Origin: an uncultured Flavobacterium sp.
GTDB lineage: Bacteria; Bacteroidota; Bacteroidia; Flavobacteriales; Flavobacteriaceae
DNA length: 21,105 bases
Direction of reading: 5' to 3'
NCBI RefSeq assembly: GCF_946479975.1
Contig: NZ_CAMLIX010000062.1
Span: forward strand, 1-21,105
Shown here: positions 1 through 6,753 of the stretch, piece by piece
How the letters are laid out: each line of letters starts with the position of its first letter
Numbering within the stretch: position 1 is the first letter of the stretch
Notes under the pieces: model-generated
The model's database searches: none
What the model saw: only the letters and a program-made list of their open reading frames with translations
Told to the model about the DNA's origin: nothing
Position numbers and translations under genes: made by a program

Positions 1-502
1 ATGGGATGAAAAAATTGCGGAGTATTTAGAAACAGTACCACTTTCTATTGAAGTAAATGGCACAAAACACAATCTCAATGTCGAGCCGAGAACTACACTG
101 CTCGATTTACTTCGCGAACAATTACAGCTTACAGGAACGAAAAAAGGCTGTGATCACGGACAATGTGGCGCCTGTACCGTTCACGTAAACGGAACCCGAA
201 TTTTATCTTGCCTGTCTTTGGCATCGATGCAGCAAAATGTACAAGTAACTACAATCGAGGGACTTTCGAAAGGTAAAAAACTGCACCCAATGCAGGAAGC
301 TTTTATTAAAAACGATGGTTTTCAATGTGGGTATTGTACGCCTGGACAAATCATGTCGGGCATTGCCTGTATCAAAGAAGGTCATGCCAACAGCAGAGAA
401 GAAATCAGTGAATATATGAGCGGTAATATCTGTCGCTGCGGTGCGTATCATAACATCGTTGATGCCATAACAGAAGTGAAGGAAGGAGGAAAGGAGTTAT
501 GA
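1..502 (+). CDS. paoA: Aldehyde oxidoreductase / xanthine dehydrogenase family, 2Fe-2S subunit (PaoA-like), 5' partial
   Basis: Iron-sulfur subunit of a molybdenum hydroxylase. It carries electrons from the molybdenum centre to FAD through two [2Fe-2S] clusters. The frame is open from base 2, so the gene starts outside the window; the ATG at 218 is internal. About 166 residues are visible. The first lies in a plant-ferredoxin-like fold with GCDHGQCGACTV and a later Cys in LSCLSLA. The second lies in the helical domain with FQCGYCTPGQ and NICRCGAYHNI. These are the eight cluster cysteines expected for the family. A Tat signal, as in E. coli PaoA, would lie upstream and cannot be checked. The TGA stop overlaps the next ATG by 4 bases (ATGA), so the two are translationally coupled. 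An AGGAGG-like purine run precedes that overlap. The family is certain; the physiological substrate (aromatic aldehyde, purine or other) is not known. Confidence 0.93.
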   Translation, partial: WDEKIAEYLETVPLSIEVNGTKHNLNVEPRTTLLDLLREQLQLTGTKKGCDHGQCGACTVHVNGTRILSCLSLASMQQNVQVTTIEGLSKGKKLHPMQEAFIKNDGFQCGYCTPGQIMSGIACIKEGHANSREEISEYMSGNICRCGAYHNIVDAITEVKEGGKEL

Positions 503-1479
503 AAAACTTTCAAATCATAAAAGCATTATCATCTTCATCCGCAGTAACGGGAAAAGCAAAAGATAATTCATCCATGTTTATTGCAGGAGGAACAAATTTG
601 GTTGACTTGATGAAGAAAAACGTTGTGGCACCAGACAAACTGGTTGACATCAACGGATTGGATTTAAAGAAAATCGAATTCTTAAAGGGAAAAGTTTCGA
701 TTGGCGCTTTGGCTAAAAACAGTCAGGTTGCCGAAGATGCTTCCATAAAAGAAAAACATCCTTTGCTGGCTTTGGCTTTAGCCGCTGGAGCATCACAGCA
801 AATTAGACATATGGCAACCGTTGGAGGAAATATGCTGCAACGCACTCGTTGTTCTTATTTTTATAATATCGATATGCCTTGCAACAAACGTGTCCCAAAA
901 AGTGGCTGCGGAGCAATTGGCGGTTCAAACAGAATGCACGCCGTTTTTGGCACTTCAGATAGTTGCATTGCCGTGCATCCAAGTGATATGTGTGTGGCTT
1001 TGGCAGCGCTTGACGCGAAAGTTTTGGTGGAAGGTCCAAAAGGAAAGCGCGAACTTGATTTTACAGATTTTCACCGTCTTCCAGGAAATACGCCTGAAAA
1101 AGACAACAAACTGGATGAAAGGGAATTGATAACTTTTGTAGAAATTCCAGATAATAATTTCACTAAAAATATTCATTACCTAAAAGTACGTGACAGAACG
1201 AGTTATGCTTTTGCATTGGTATCTGTTGCTGTGGCTTTGGATATAAAAAATAATACGATCAATGATGTCAGACTGGCAATGGGCGGTGTGGCACATAAAC
1301 CGTGGCGACTGACTGAAACTGAAAAGTTCTTAAAAGGAAAAACAGTGTCTGAAGATCTATTTAAACAAGCAGGCGATTTGTCTATGAAAGGCGCCAGAGG
1401 TTATGGCGAAAATGATTTTAAACTTACGCTTGGAGGAAATGCAGTAAAAGAAGCACTTACAATAGCAGCATCAAAATAA
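499..1479 (+). CDS. paoB: Aldehyde oxidoreductase FAD-binding subunit (PaoB-like), with extra [4Fe-4S] cysteines
   Basis: FAD-binding subunit (326 aa) of the same heterotrimer, passing electrons from the 2Fe-2S subunit to the final acceptor. The N-terminal FAD_binding_5 domain contains IAGGTNLVDLMK (about 28-39) and ATVGGNML (106-113), which hold the dinucleotide. The CO-dehydrogenase flavoprotein C-terminal domain occupies about 210-325. Between them is a cysteine-rich insertion with Cys118, Cys128, Cys137 and Cys156, in the context QRTRCSYFYN, PCNKR and KSGCGAIGG. From family knowledge, such an insertion binds an additional [4Fe-4S] cluster in E. coli PaoB and is absent from classical xanthine dehydrogenase medium subunits. 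That points to a PaoABC-type enzyme. The start ATG overlaps the stop of the upstream gene, and the next gene begins 7 bases after this stop. Signal peptide not seen. Confidence 0.93.
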   Translation: MKNFQIIKALSSSSAVTGKAKDNSSMFIAGGTNLVDLMKKNVVAPDKLVDINGLDLKKIEFLKGKVSIGALAKNSQVAEDASIKEKHPLLALALAAGASQQIRHMATVGGNMLQRTRCSYFYNIDMPCNKRVPKSGCGAIGGSNRMHAVFGTSDSCIAVHPSDMCVALAALDAKVLVEGPKGKRELDFTDFHRLPGNTPEKDNKLDERELITFVEIPDNNFTKNIHYLKVRDRTSYAFALVSVAVALDIKNNTINDVRLAMGGVAHKPWRLTETEKFLKGKTVSEDLFKQAGDLSMKGARGYGENDFKLTLGGNAVKEALTIAASK

Positions 1480-1486
1480 TTAAATT

Positions 1487-3691
1487 ATGAGCAAGACAAG
1501 TAATATTAATAGAGTTGACGGATTTGCGAAAGTAACGGGCACTGCAACTTATTCAGCAGAATATAAAACGCCGGGTGTGGTGTATGCCTGCCTTGTGGGA
1601 AGTACGATTGCAAAAGGTAGAATAAAAACCATTGATACCAAAAAAGCAGAATGGGCGCCGGGAGTTCTGGCGGTGATTACGCATTTGAATGTGGACAAAC
1701 CTTCTGGTTATCAAAAAGCAAAAGACAAACATAATTTTGGGCAGCCGCTTCAGATTTTTAAAGATGATTCGGTTTTGTATTACGATCAGCCCATTGCTTT
1801 GGTAATTGCTGACACTTTCGAACGTATGCAATACGCGGCAAGTCTCATTAAAGCAGATTATTTAAAAGAAGAACATTCGACTGAACTTAAAAAAGCGGCT
1901 GATAAAGAGAAAAAAGTAGAAACAGATAAAGGAAACGATTATCATCGTGGTGAACATGACGGCTATAAAAATGCTGAGGTAGTTCTGGAAACAGAATATA
2001 CAATTCCAACTGAGGTTCATAACCCAATGGAATTAGCCAATATTATTGCCAAATGGGACGGAAATAAACCAACCGTATACACAAAAAGTCAAGGTGTCGA
2101 AGGAACGCGTAAAAGTATTGCAGGAGTTTTTGGTGTTCCAGTTGAAGATGTTCAGGTAAATGCTGAATATTTGGGAGGTGCATTCGGAATGGGATTACAC
2201 ACTTGGCCGTATGAAATTGCTGCTTTAATTGGCGCGAAAAAATTAAATCGTCCCGTAAAATTGGTTTTACACCGCGAACAAATGTTTACCAATGTTGGTT
2301 TCAGACCTTACACCATTCAAAAAATGGGATTGGGCGCTACAAAAGAAGGAAAACTGACTGGTTTAACGCATGAAGCTGTGGCAATGACTTCGAGTTATGA
2401 AGACTTTATGGAAGGAACGGTAAACATGTCTAGATTTATTTACGATTGCTCGAATGTTTCGACACGCTATAGAATTGTGCCTTTAGACACTTGTACGCCA
2501 ATTTGGATGCGTGGTCCTGGCGAAGCAACGGGTTCGTTCGCCTTAGAATCAGCAATGGATGAAATGGCTTATAAATTAAATTTAGACCCAATTGAATTCA
2601 GAAAACGCAATTACGCCGAAAAAGATTTAGAACAAAATAAACCGTGGAGCAGTAAATTTCTTTTGGAATGTTACGAAGGCGGTATGGAACGAATTGGATG
2701 GAAAAACCGTAAAAATGAACCTGGTTCTGTAAAAGAAGGAGACTGGCTTGTAGGTTACGGAATGGGAACGGGAACTTTTGGAAGTTACAGAAATGCAACT
2801 TCTGTAAAAGCAAAATTTTTGGCTGACGGAAATTTGGTTCTCCAATGTAGTGTTAACGATATGGGACCCGGAACAGCAACGATGATGACAGCAATTGGCG
2901 CTGAAATTACTGGATTGCCATCAGAAAACGTGATCATTGAAATGGGTAAAAGTGGTCTGCCAAAAGGTCCTACGCAAGGTGGATCTGCAACTACTTCGTC
3001 TGTTGGTTCTGCTGTTCATGACGCGTGTAATTTGTTGATTAGCAAAGTGGTCGGATTAGCAAGTCAAAATGCAGCTTTAAAAGGGATTCCAGTTACCGAT
3101 TTAACTTTTGAAAATGGAATAATTTTTTCTAAGCAGAATAAATCAAAATCAGTAACATTGGCTTCTTTGATAAGCGGTAATAAATTGGAAGATTTTGAAG
3201 CAGAAACACTTTCTAAAGGTGCAGAAGAAGCAAAAAAATATTCGATTTATTCGTTTTCAGTTCATTTTGTAAAAGTGTTAGTGAATCCGAATTTGGGTAA
3301 AATAAGATTGGCGCATGTAGTTTCTTGTGCGGATATTGGAACCGTTATTAGTCAGAAGACTTCTGCGGGACAAATGTTTGGTGGCGCTGTTGGCGGAATC
3401 GGAATGGGATTAATGGAAGCTCTAGAAATCGATCATCGTTTTGGTCGTCCAATCAATAATAACTTCGCCGATTATCATGTTCCTGTAAACGCAGATATTG
3501 AAAAGCAGGAAGTGTTTTTCGTAAACAAAAAAGATCCAATCAGTAATCCGATGGGAACAAAAGGTCTTGGAGAAACAGCTTTGGTCGGAATGGCTCCTGC
3601 AATTGCAAATGCCGTTTTTAATGCCACAGGAAAGCGTGTTCGTGACTTGCCGATTACATTGGATAAGATTATAGAAACCGCAAAGGTTTAA
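1487..3691 (+). CDS. paoC: Aldehyde oxidoreductase molybdopterin-binding catalytic subunit (PaoC-like)
   Basis: Large catalytic subunit (734 aa, close to the roughly 730 aa of PaoC). It hydroxylates an aldehyde or N-heterocycle at a molybdenum cofactor. Seen: an aldehyde oxidase a/b-hammerhead domain (about 12-130) beginning RVDGFAKVTGTATY, then the molybdenum-binding domain with GGAFGMGLHTW (230-240) and MRGPGEATGS (341-350). The C-terminal GTKGLGETALVG carries the conserved catalytic glutamate, E696. The ATG follows the previous stop by 7 bases. No signal peptide is evident; in the E. coli enzyme the heterotrimer is exported by the Tat signal on subunit A. A terminator follows at 3712. No cofactor-insertion chaperone (XdhC/PaoD type) lies downstream in this window; it could be upstream or elsewhere. 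Confidence 0.94.
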   Translation: MSKTSNINRVDGFAKVTGTATYSAEYKTPGVVYACLVGSTIAKGRIKTIDTKKAEWAPGVLAVITHLNVDKPSGYQKAKDKHNFGQPLQIFKDDSVLYYDQPIALVIADTFERMQYAASLIKADYLKEEHSTELKKAADKEKKVETDKGNDYHRGEHDGYKNAEVVLETEYTIPTEVHNPMELANIIAKWDGNKPTVYTKSQGVEGTRKSIAGVFGVPVEDVQVNAEYLGGAFGMGLHTWPYEIAALIGAKKLNRPVKLVLHREQMFTNVGFRPYTIQKMGLGATKEGKLTGLTHEAVAMTSSYEDFMEGTVNMSRFIYDCSNVSTRYRIVPLDTCTPIWMRGPGEATGSFALESAMDEMAYKLNLDPIEFRKRNYAEKDLEQNKPWSSKFLLECYEGGMERIGWKNRKNEPGSVKEGDWLVGYGMGTGTFGSYRNATSVKAKFLADGNLVLQCSVNDMGPGTATMMTAIGAEITGLPSENVIIEMGKSGLPKGPTQGGSATTSSVGSAVHDACNLLISKVVGLASQNAALKGIPVTDLTFENGIIFSKQNKSKSVTLASLISGNKLEDFEAETLSKGAEEAKKYSIYSFSVHFVKVLVNPNLGKIRLAHVVSCADIGTVISQKTSAGQMFGGAVGGIGMGLMEALEIDHRFGRPINNNFADYHVPVNADIEKQEVFFVNKKDPISNPMGTKGLGETALVGMAPAIANAVFNATGKRVRDLPITLDKIIETAKV

Positions 3692-3711
3692 GCATAAAAA
3701 ACAATTACAAG

Positions 3712-3748
3712 AATCTCTTTGAGAGTATAATCTTAAAGGGATTTTTTT
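3712..3748 (+). terminator. Intrinsic terminator of the pao operon
   Basis: A 9-bp stem (AATCTCTTT at 3712-3720 pairing with AAAGGGATT at 3735-3743, one G-U pair) is followed by a T run at 3742-3748. It lies 20 bases after the paoC stop and fits a rho-independent terminator for the plus-strand operon. Confidence 0.7.
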
Positions 3749-3761
3749 GTTTTATGAAAAA

Positions 3762-3904
3762 TCTCGCGAAGTCGCAGAGGCGCAAAGTTTTTTAAACCAT
3801 ATAAGTGATATAAGTTCAATTAAGAGAAAACTTAAAATTCCTTATATGACTTATATGGTTGTTTTTTTTTGAAATAAACTTTGCGTCTCCGCGACTTTGC
3901 GAGA
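3762..3904. repeat. Nested palindromic intergenic repeat (element A)
   Basis: Outer arms at 3762-3790 and 3876-3904 (29 bases) form an inverted repeat with 3 mismatches, all transitions. Both contain the CGCAAAG / CTTTGCG word. A second, unrelated pair of arms lies inside at 3795-3814 and 3841-3860 (20 bases, one mismatch). A short TTAAG/CTTAA hairpin sits at the centre. The element lies between the convergent pao operon and the minus-strand DUF2911 gene. The outer-arm words recur at 6561-6746 and 19807-20002 with different inner arms. It may act as a bidirectional transcription or decay barrier, which is inference. Confidence 0.85.
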
Positions 3905-3912
3905 AAAAAAAA

Positions 3913-3956
3913 TCGCAAAGCTTAAAAAAACTTTGCGACTTTGTGCCTTCGTGGCA
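3913..3956. repeat. Small CGCAAAG hairpin with a single repeat arm
   Basis: TCGCAAAG at 3913-3920 pairs perfectly with CTTTGCGA at 3931-3938. The adjoining stretch to 3956 (CCTTCGTGGCA) is one arm of the outer repeat seen complete at 6561-6746. It ends 14 bases before the stop codon of the minus-strand DUF2911 gene and looks like a partial or degenerate copy of the same repeat family. Confidence 0.7.
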
Positions 3957-3970
3957 TATATCATTAAAAC

Positions 3971-4534
3971 TTATTTAACCGTAATAGGCAATTCAACCGT
4001 AGTTTTATCCCATCCAATAACTAAATTTGCTACGTTACCTTGAGTTGTAAAAGCAATTGATAAAGCTTCAATAACCTCAGAAACCGATTTAACTGGAACT
4101 GAAACTCTTACAACATCTTTCTTTTCATCATAAGCATAACCACCCCATAAATCTAATTCTTTGTTGATGATGATGGTCCATTTGTCTTTTTCTGGAATAG
4201 CAAATAAGCTGTAGTATCCTGCAGGAACTTTTTTACCGCCGATAGTTACATCTTTGTAGAATTTGATTTCTGTATTTTCGTTAGCGCCAACTCTCCAGAT
4301 TTCACCAAACTTTACAACATCACCAAAAATAGTTCTTCCTTTTACAGAAGGTCTTGCGTAAATAACTTTTACAACCGGATTTGGCGTATCTGTCTTTTTG
4401 AATTTTACCGCTTTGTTTGGGAAATAAGAAATATCAACAGGACTATTGTCTAATGGAGCAAATTTAACCACATCTTGAGCCTGAACTGTAAAAGCAGCAA
4501 ACAATGTAACTGCAAGTAAATAAATTTTTTTCAT
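3971..4534 (-). CDS. Secreted DUF2911 domain protein
   Basis: Small exported protein (187 aa) of unknown biochemical role. Residues 1-19 form a signal peptide (hydrophobic LLAVTLFAAFTV, cleavage near AQA-QD). The rest is one DUF2911 domain with the family hallmarks VIYARPSVKGRTIFG, EIWRVGANENTEI, VPAGYYSLFAIP and WTIIINK. DUF2911 proteins are common in Bacteroidota as secreted or periplasmic all-beta proteins; no activity is established to my knowledge. It is the last minus-strand gene of the cluster, 200 bases beyond the GH2 gene, so it may be its own unit rather than part of the glycan locus. A TTACTTTG box (CAAAGTAA on the plus strand, 4559-4566) is one base off the Bacteroidota -7 consensus and could be its promoter, but I see no good -33 element. 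Confidence 0.9.
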   Translation of the reverse strand: MKKIYLLAVTLFAAFTVQAQDVVKFAPLDNSPVDISYFPNKAVKFKKTDTPNPVVKVIYARPSVKGRTIFGDVVKFGEIWRVGANENTEIKFYKDVTIGGKKVPAGYYSLFAIPEKDKWTIIINKELDLWGGYAYDEKKDVVRVSVPVKSVSEVIEALSIAFTTQGNVANLVIGWDKTTVELPITVK

Positions 4535-4686
4535 AGGATTACAATTTTTAGAATACTACAAAGTAAGTTAATAATGAAGAAAAATCATATAATTTACAGT
4601 TTGTTTTTTGTTAATGAATTGATAATAATATTAATTTTTTTGTCATTTTGTAAGACGTCCTAATTTTATGTCCGTTCCAATTTTCT

Positions 4687-4710
4687 GTAGAGACGCACAG
4701 CAGTGCATCT
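4687..4710. repeat. GTAGAGACGCAC-type hairpin repeat in the 4535-4734 gap
   Basis: AGACGCAC (4691-4698) and GTGCATCT (4703-4710) form an 8-bp stem around a 4-base loop; the one non-Watson-Crick position becomes a G-U pair in minus-strand RNA. The GTAG at 4687 precedes it. It resembles the short GTAGAGACGCAC...GTGCGTCT palindromes found dispersed in flavobacterial and other genomes. It lies just beyond the 3' end of the GH2 gene, without a T run, so it is not a standard terminator. The rest of this gap is AT-rich with nothing else I can name. Confidence 0.6.
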
Positions 4711-4734
4711 AACGTATTGCGATATTTGTTGTGT

Positions 4735-6534
4735 TTAATATTCTGTTTTCTTTTTCGCGTACCAATTCTGCATAATGTAAAACGCTTTTTTCTTTTCACC
4801 ATCATTAGAAATTAAGCCTTTACGATTGTAACCGTCCTGAATTCCTGGAAGCAATCTTTTTGGAGATCTAAAATCAACCAAAATCCACGGACTTGTTCCG
4901 CTTAAATGTGGAATCTTTTCTATCATTTTTAAATTCTGGATGTATAAATATTCCTGATATTCCTCTGTCCAGCGTTCGTTTTTCTCACCGTGAAAACCCG
5001 CTTTAGCATCACCACCAAATTCAGAAACTACAATTGGTTTGTTGTATTTTGATTTCCAAACGATTTTTTCAGCATCTTCCAAATTGCCACCGTACCAGCC
5101 TAGATATTGATTGAAAGCTACAATATCTAAATCTTCCCCAATTGGATCATCAATCGTCTCTTTTTTAGTCAATAAAGCAGCGCTGACTAATCTCGTATTA
5201 TCTAACATTCTCGTATGTGATGCTAAATTTTTAATGAAAGTATTTCTGGCATCAGAAATCGGAGTTTCATTTGCCATAGACCATATAATAATACTCGCTC
5301 TGTTTTTGTCTCGGGTGATAGAAGCAGTTAACTGATCTTCAGCGTTTTTATACGTGTTTTCATTTGTAAATTCTACAGTCCAATACACCGGAATCTCTTC
5401 CCAAACCATTAATCCCATTTTGTCGGCTTCGCGAATGATGTTTTCGTTATGCGGATAATGCGCCAGACGAACGTAATTACAACCTAATTCTTTTGCCCAA
5501 TTCAACAAACGCAAAGCATCTTCGGGAGAATTGGCGCGTCCGCCTTTGGCATTTTCTTCGTGAATAGAAATGCCGCGTAAAAAGATTGGTTTTCCATTTA
5601 ATAAAATTTTATCTTCTTTCGTTTCAATTGTTCTGAAGCCGATATTGTCTTTTAATTTTTTTCCGTTAAAATCAATCGAAACCTCATATAATTTCGGATT
5701 TTCAGGTGACCAATAGGAGATTTTTTTAGCTGAAATTTCGAAGTTTAGAATTCCTTGAGCATCTGCTTTTCCTTTAAAATTAATTTTTAATTCAGGAATC
5801 GAAATCGAAACATTATTTTGTGAAGCTTCTAAATTATTGATTTTAATAAAACCTGAAATGACATTTGAATTTCCTTTTTTCAGCTGAATGGTATAATCTT
5901 CCACAAAAGAAGCATCTTCTTCAATCAAAGTCACATCGCGTGTTATTCCGCCGTAATTCCACCAATCGGTATTGATAGTTGGAACGTCTTCTTTATGGCG
6001 CGTATTATCGACTTTTATCACCAAATAATTGTCTTTTGGCTGTACAATTGAAGTCACTTCGTAATTAAACGGCGTAAATCCGCCTTCGTGCGTTCCTAAT
6101 TTTTTTCCATTTAAATACACATCTGCTTTGTAATTAATCGCTCCTAAATATAAAAAAAGACGTTTTTTTTCTCCCAAATTATAATCGAAAGATTTTTTGA
6201 ACCAAACATTTCCTTCATAATATTTTAATTCCGCAACCTGCGAATTCCAATCACCTGGAATATTAATTGTCGGCGATTTATCAAAATCATATTCAACCAA
6301 TTCTTGTTTGTTTTGAGCATGATAATTATTGAAGAAAGCTCCTTTTGCAGGCTTTTCCTGTTTATCATATTGATCTAAGTGAAAGCTGTAAAATCCAGTT
6401 TGATACGGATCGATAATGTAATTCCATGTTCCGTTTAAGGAAGTTGTATTTCGGTTGGGAACGTTGGAGATTAGGTTTTGTGCAAATCCTAAAATGGAAG
6501 AGGTTAGGAGTAATGCGGTTAATAGTTTTTTCAT
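4735..6534 (-). CDS. GH2 glycoside hydrolase, beta-glucuronidase-like, secreted
   Basis: Retaining exo-beta-glycosidase, 599 aa from the chosen start. The reading frame could begin at 6582, but the first 16 codons there are repeat DNA. The ATG at 6534 starts a clean signal peptide (KKLLTALLLTSSILGFAQ), so I use it. Domain order: GH2 sugar-binding jelly roll (about 25-205, with DVYLNGKKLG and WNYGGITRDV), an immunoglobulin-like domain (about 206-305), then the TIM barrel. The acid/base is E423 in WSMANET and the nucleophile is E505 in VVSEFGGD. The part after the nucleophile (AGFHG...RWTEEYQ, then NRK at 570-572) resembles E. coli beta-glucuronidase, where an NxK motif contacts the C6 carboxylate. 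A glucuronidase or galacturonidase role therefore fits, alongside the GH88 gene. The motif alone does not prove specificity. No carbohydrate-binding module is seen. Confidence 0.9.
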   Translation of the reverse strand: MKKLLTALLLTSSILGFAQNLISNVPNRNTTSLNGTWNYIIDPYQTGFYSFHLDQYDKQEKPAKGAFFNNYHAQNKQELVEYDFDKSPTINIPGDWNSQVAELKYYEGNVWFKKSFDYNLGEKKRLFLYLGAINYKADVYLNGKKLGTHEGGFTPFNYEVTSIVQPKDNYLVIKVDNTRHKEDVPTINTDWWNYGGITRDVTLIEEDASFVEDYTIQLKKGNSNVISGFIKINNLEASQNNVSISIPELKINFKGKADAQGILNFEISAKKISYWSPENPKLYEVSIDFNGKKLKDNIGFRTIETKEDKILLNGKPIFLRGISIHEENAKGGRANSPEDALRLLNWAKELGCNYVRLAHYPHNENIIREADKMGLMVWEEIPVYWTVEFTNENTYKNAEDQLTASITRDKNRASIIIWSMANETPISDARNTFIKNLASHTRMLDNTRLVSAALLTKKETIDDPIGEDLDIVAFNQYLGWYGGNLEDAEKIVWKSKYNKPIVVSEFGGDAKAGFHGEKNERWTEEYQEYLYIQNLKMIEKIPHLSGTSPWILVDFRSPKRLLPGIQDGYNRKGLISNDGEKKKAFYIMQNWYAKKKTEY

Positions 6535-6560
6535 TTTTGTATTAATTTGTTTTTTTGTTT

Positions 6561-6746
6561 TGCCACGAAGGCGCAAAGGCACTAAGTTTTTTTGCTGTTC
6601 TTGTTTGTCATCCTGACGGAGGAAGGATCACACGCGGGATTCGACAAAGATTCGCGCTTTACTTTATGGAGTTTCTAGTGTGATCCTTCCTTCGTCAGGA
6701 TGACAACTAAACTTAAAAATCTTTGTGTCTTAGCGTCTTTGTGGCA
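6561..6746. repeat. Outer CGCAAAG-type inverted repeat flanking a nested element (element B)
   Basis: Outer arms TGCCACGAAGGCGCAAAGGC... (from 6561 to about 6586) and ...CTTAGCGTCTTTGTGGCA (6721-6746) are inverted copies, with about 21 of 26 positions matching. They enclose the second, perfectly sized palindrome at 6605-6706. The right arm ends 7 bases before the stop of the downstream-coordinate GH2 gene (6754). The left arm overlaps the false N-terminal extension of the other GH2 frame. The element fills the gap between the two GH2 genes, leaving no room for an obvious separate promoter. Confidence 0.85.
6605..6706. repeat. BIME-like nested palindrome, copy 1
   Basis: Arms at 6605-6633 and 6678-6706 (29 bases each) pair with a single G-U at one position around a 44-base loop (6634-6677). 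Each arm contains its own hairpin, ATCCT-9 bases-AGGAT, at 6610-6628 and 6683-6701. A second copy stands at 19847-19950 with the loop 42/44 identical. Two inverted hairpin units separated by a fixed spacer is the layout of a bacterial interspersed mosaic element made of REP units, although the sequence is unlike enterobacterial REPs. Confidence 0.9.
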
Positions 6747-6753
6747 TAAAATC

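Noticed and set aside
218..502. Complete small gene starting at the ATG at 218
   Set aside because: The same frame is open to base 2 and encodes the N-terminal ferredoxin-like domain with cluster cysteines, so this ATG is internal.
5111..5335. Plus-strand small proteins opposite the GH2, SusC, SusD and HTCS genes
   Set aside because: They lie wholly inside well-supported genes on the other strand, show no recognisable domain and have no leader. They are antisense shadows.
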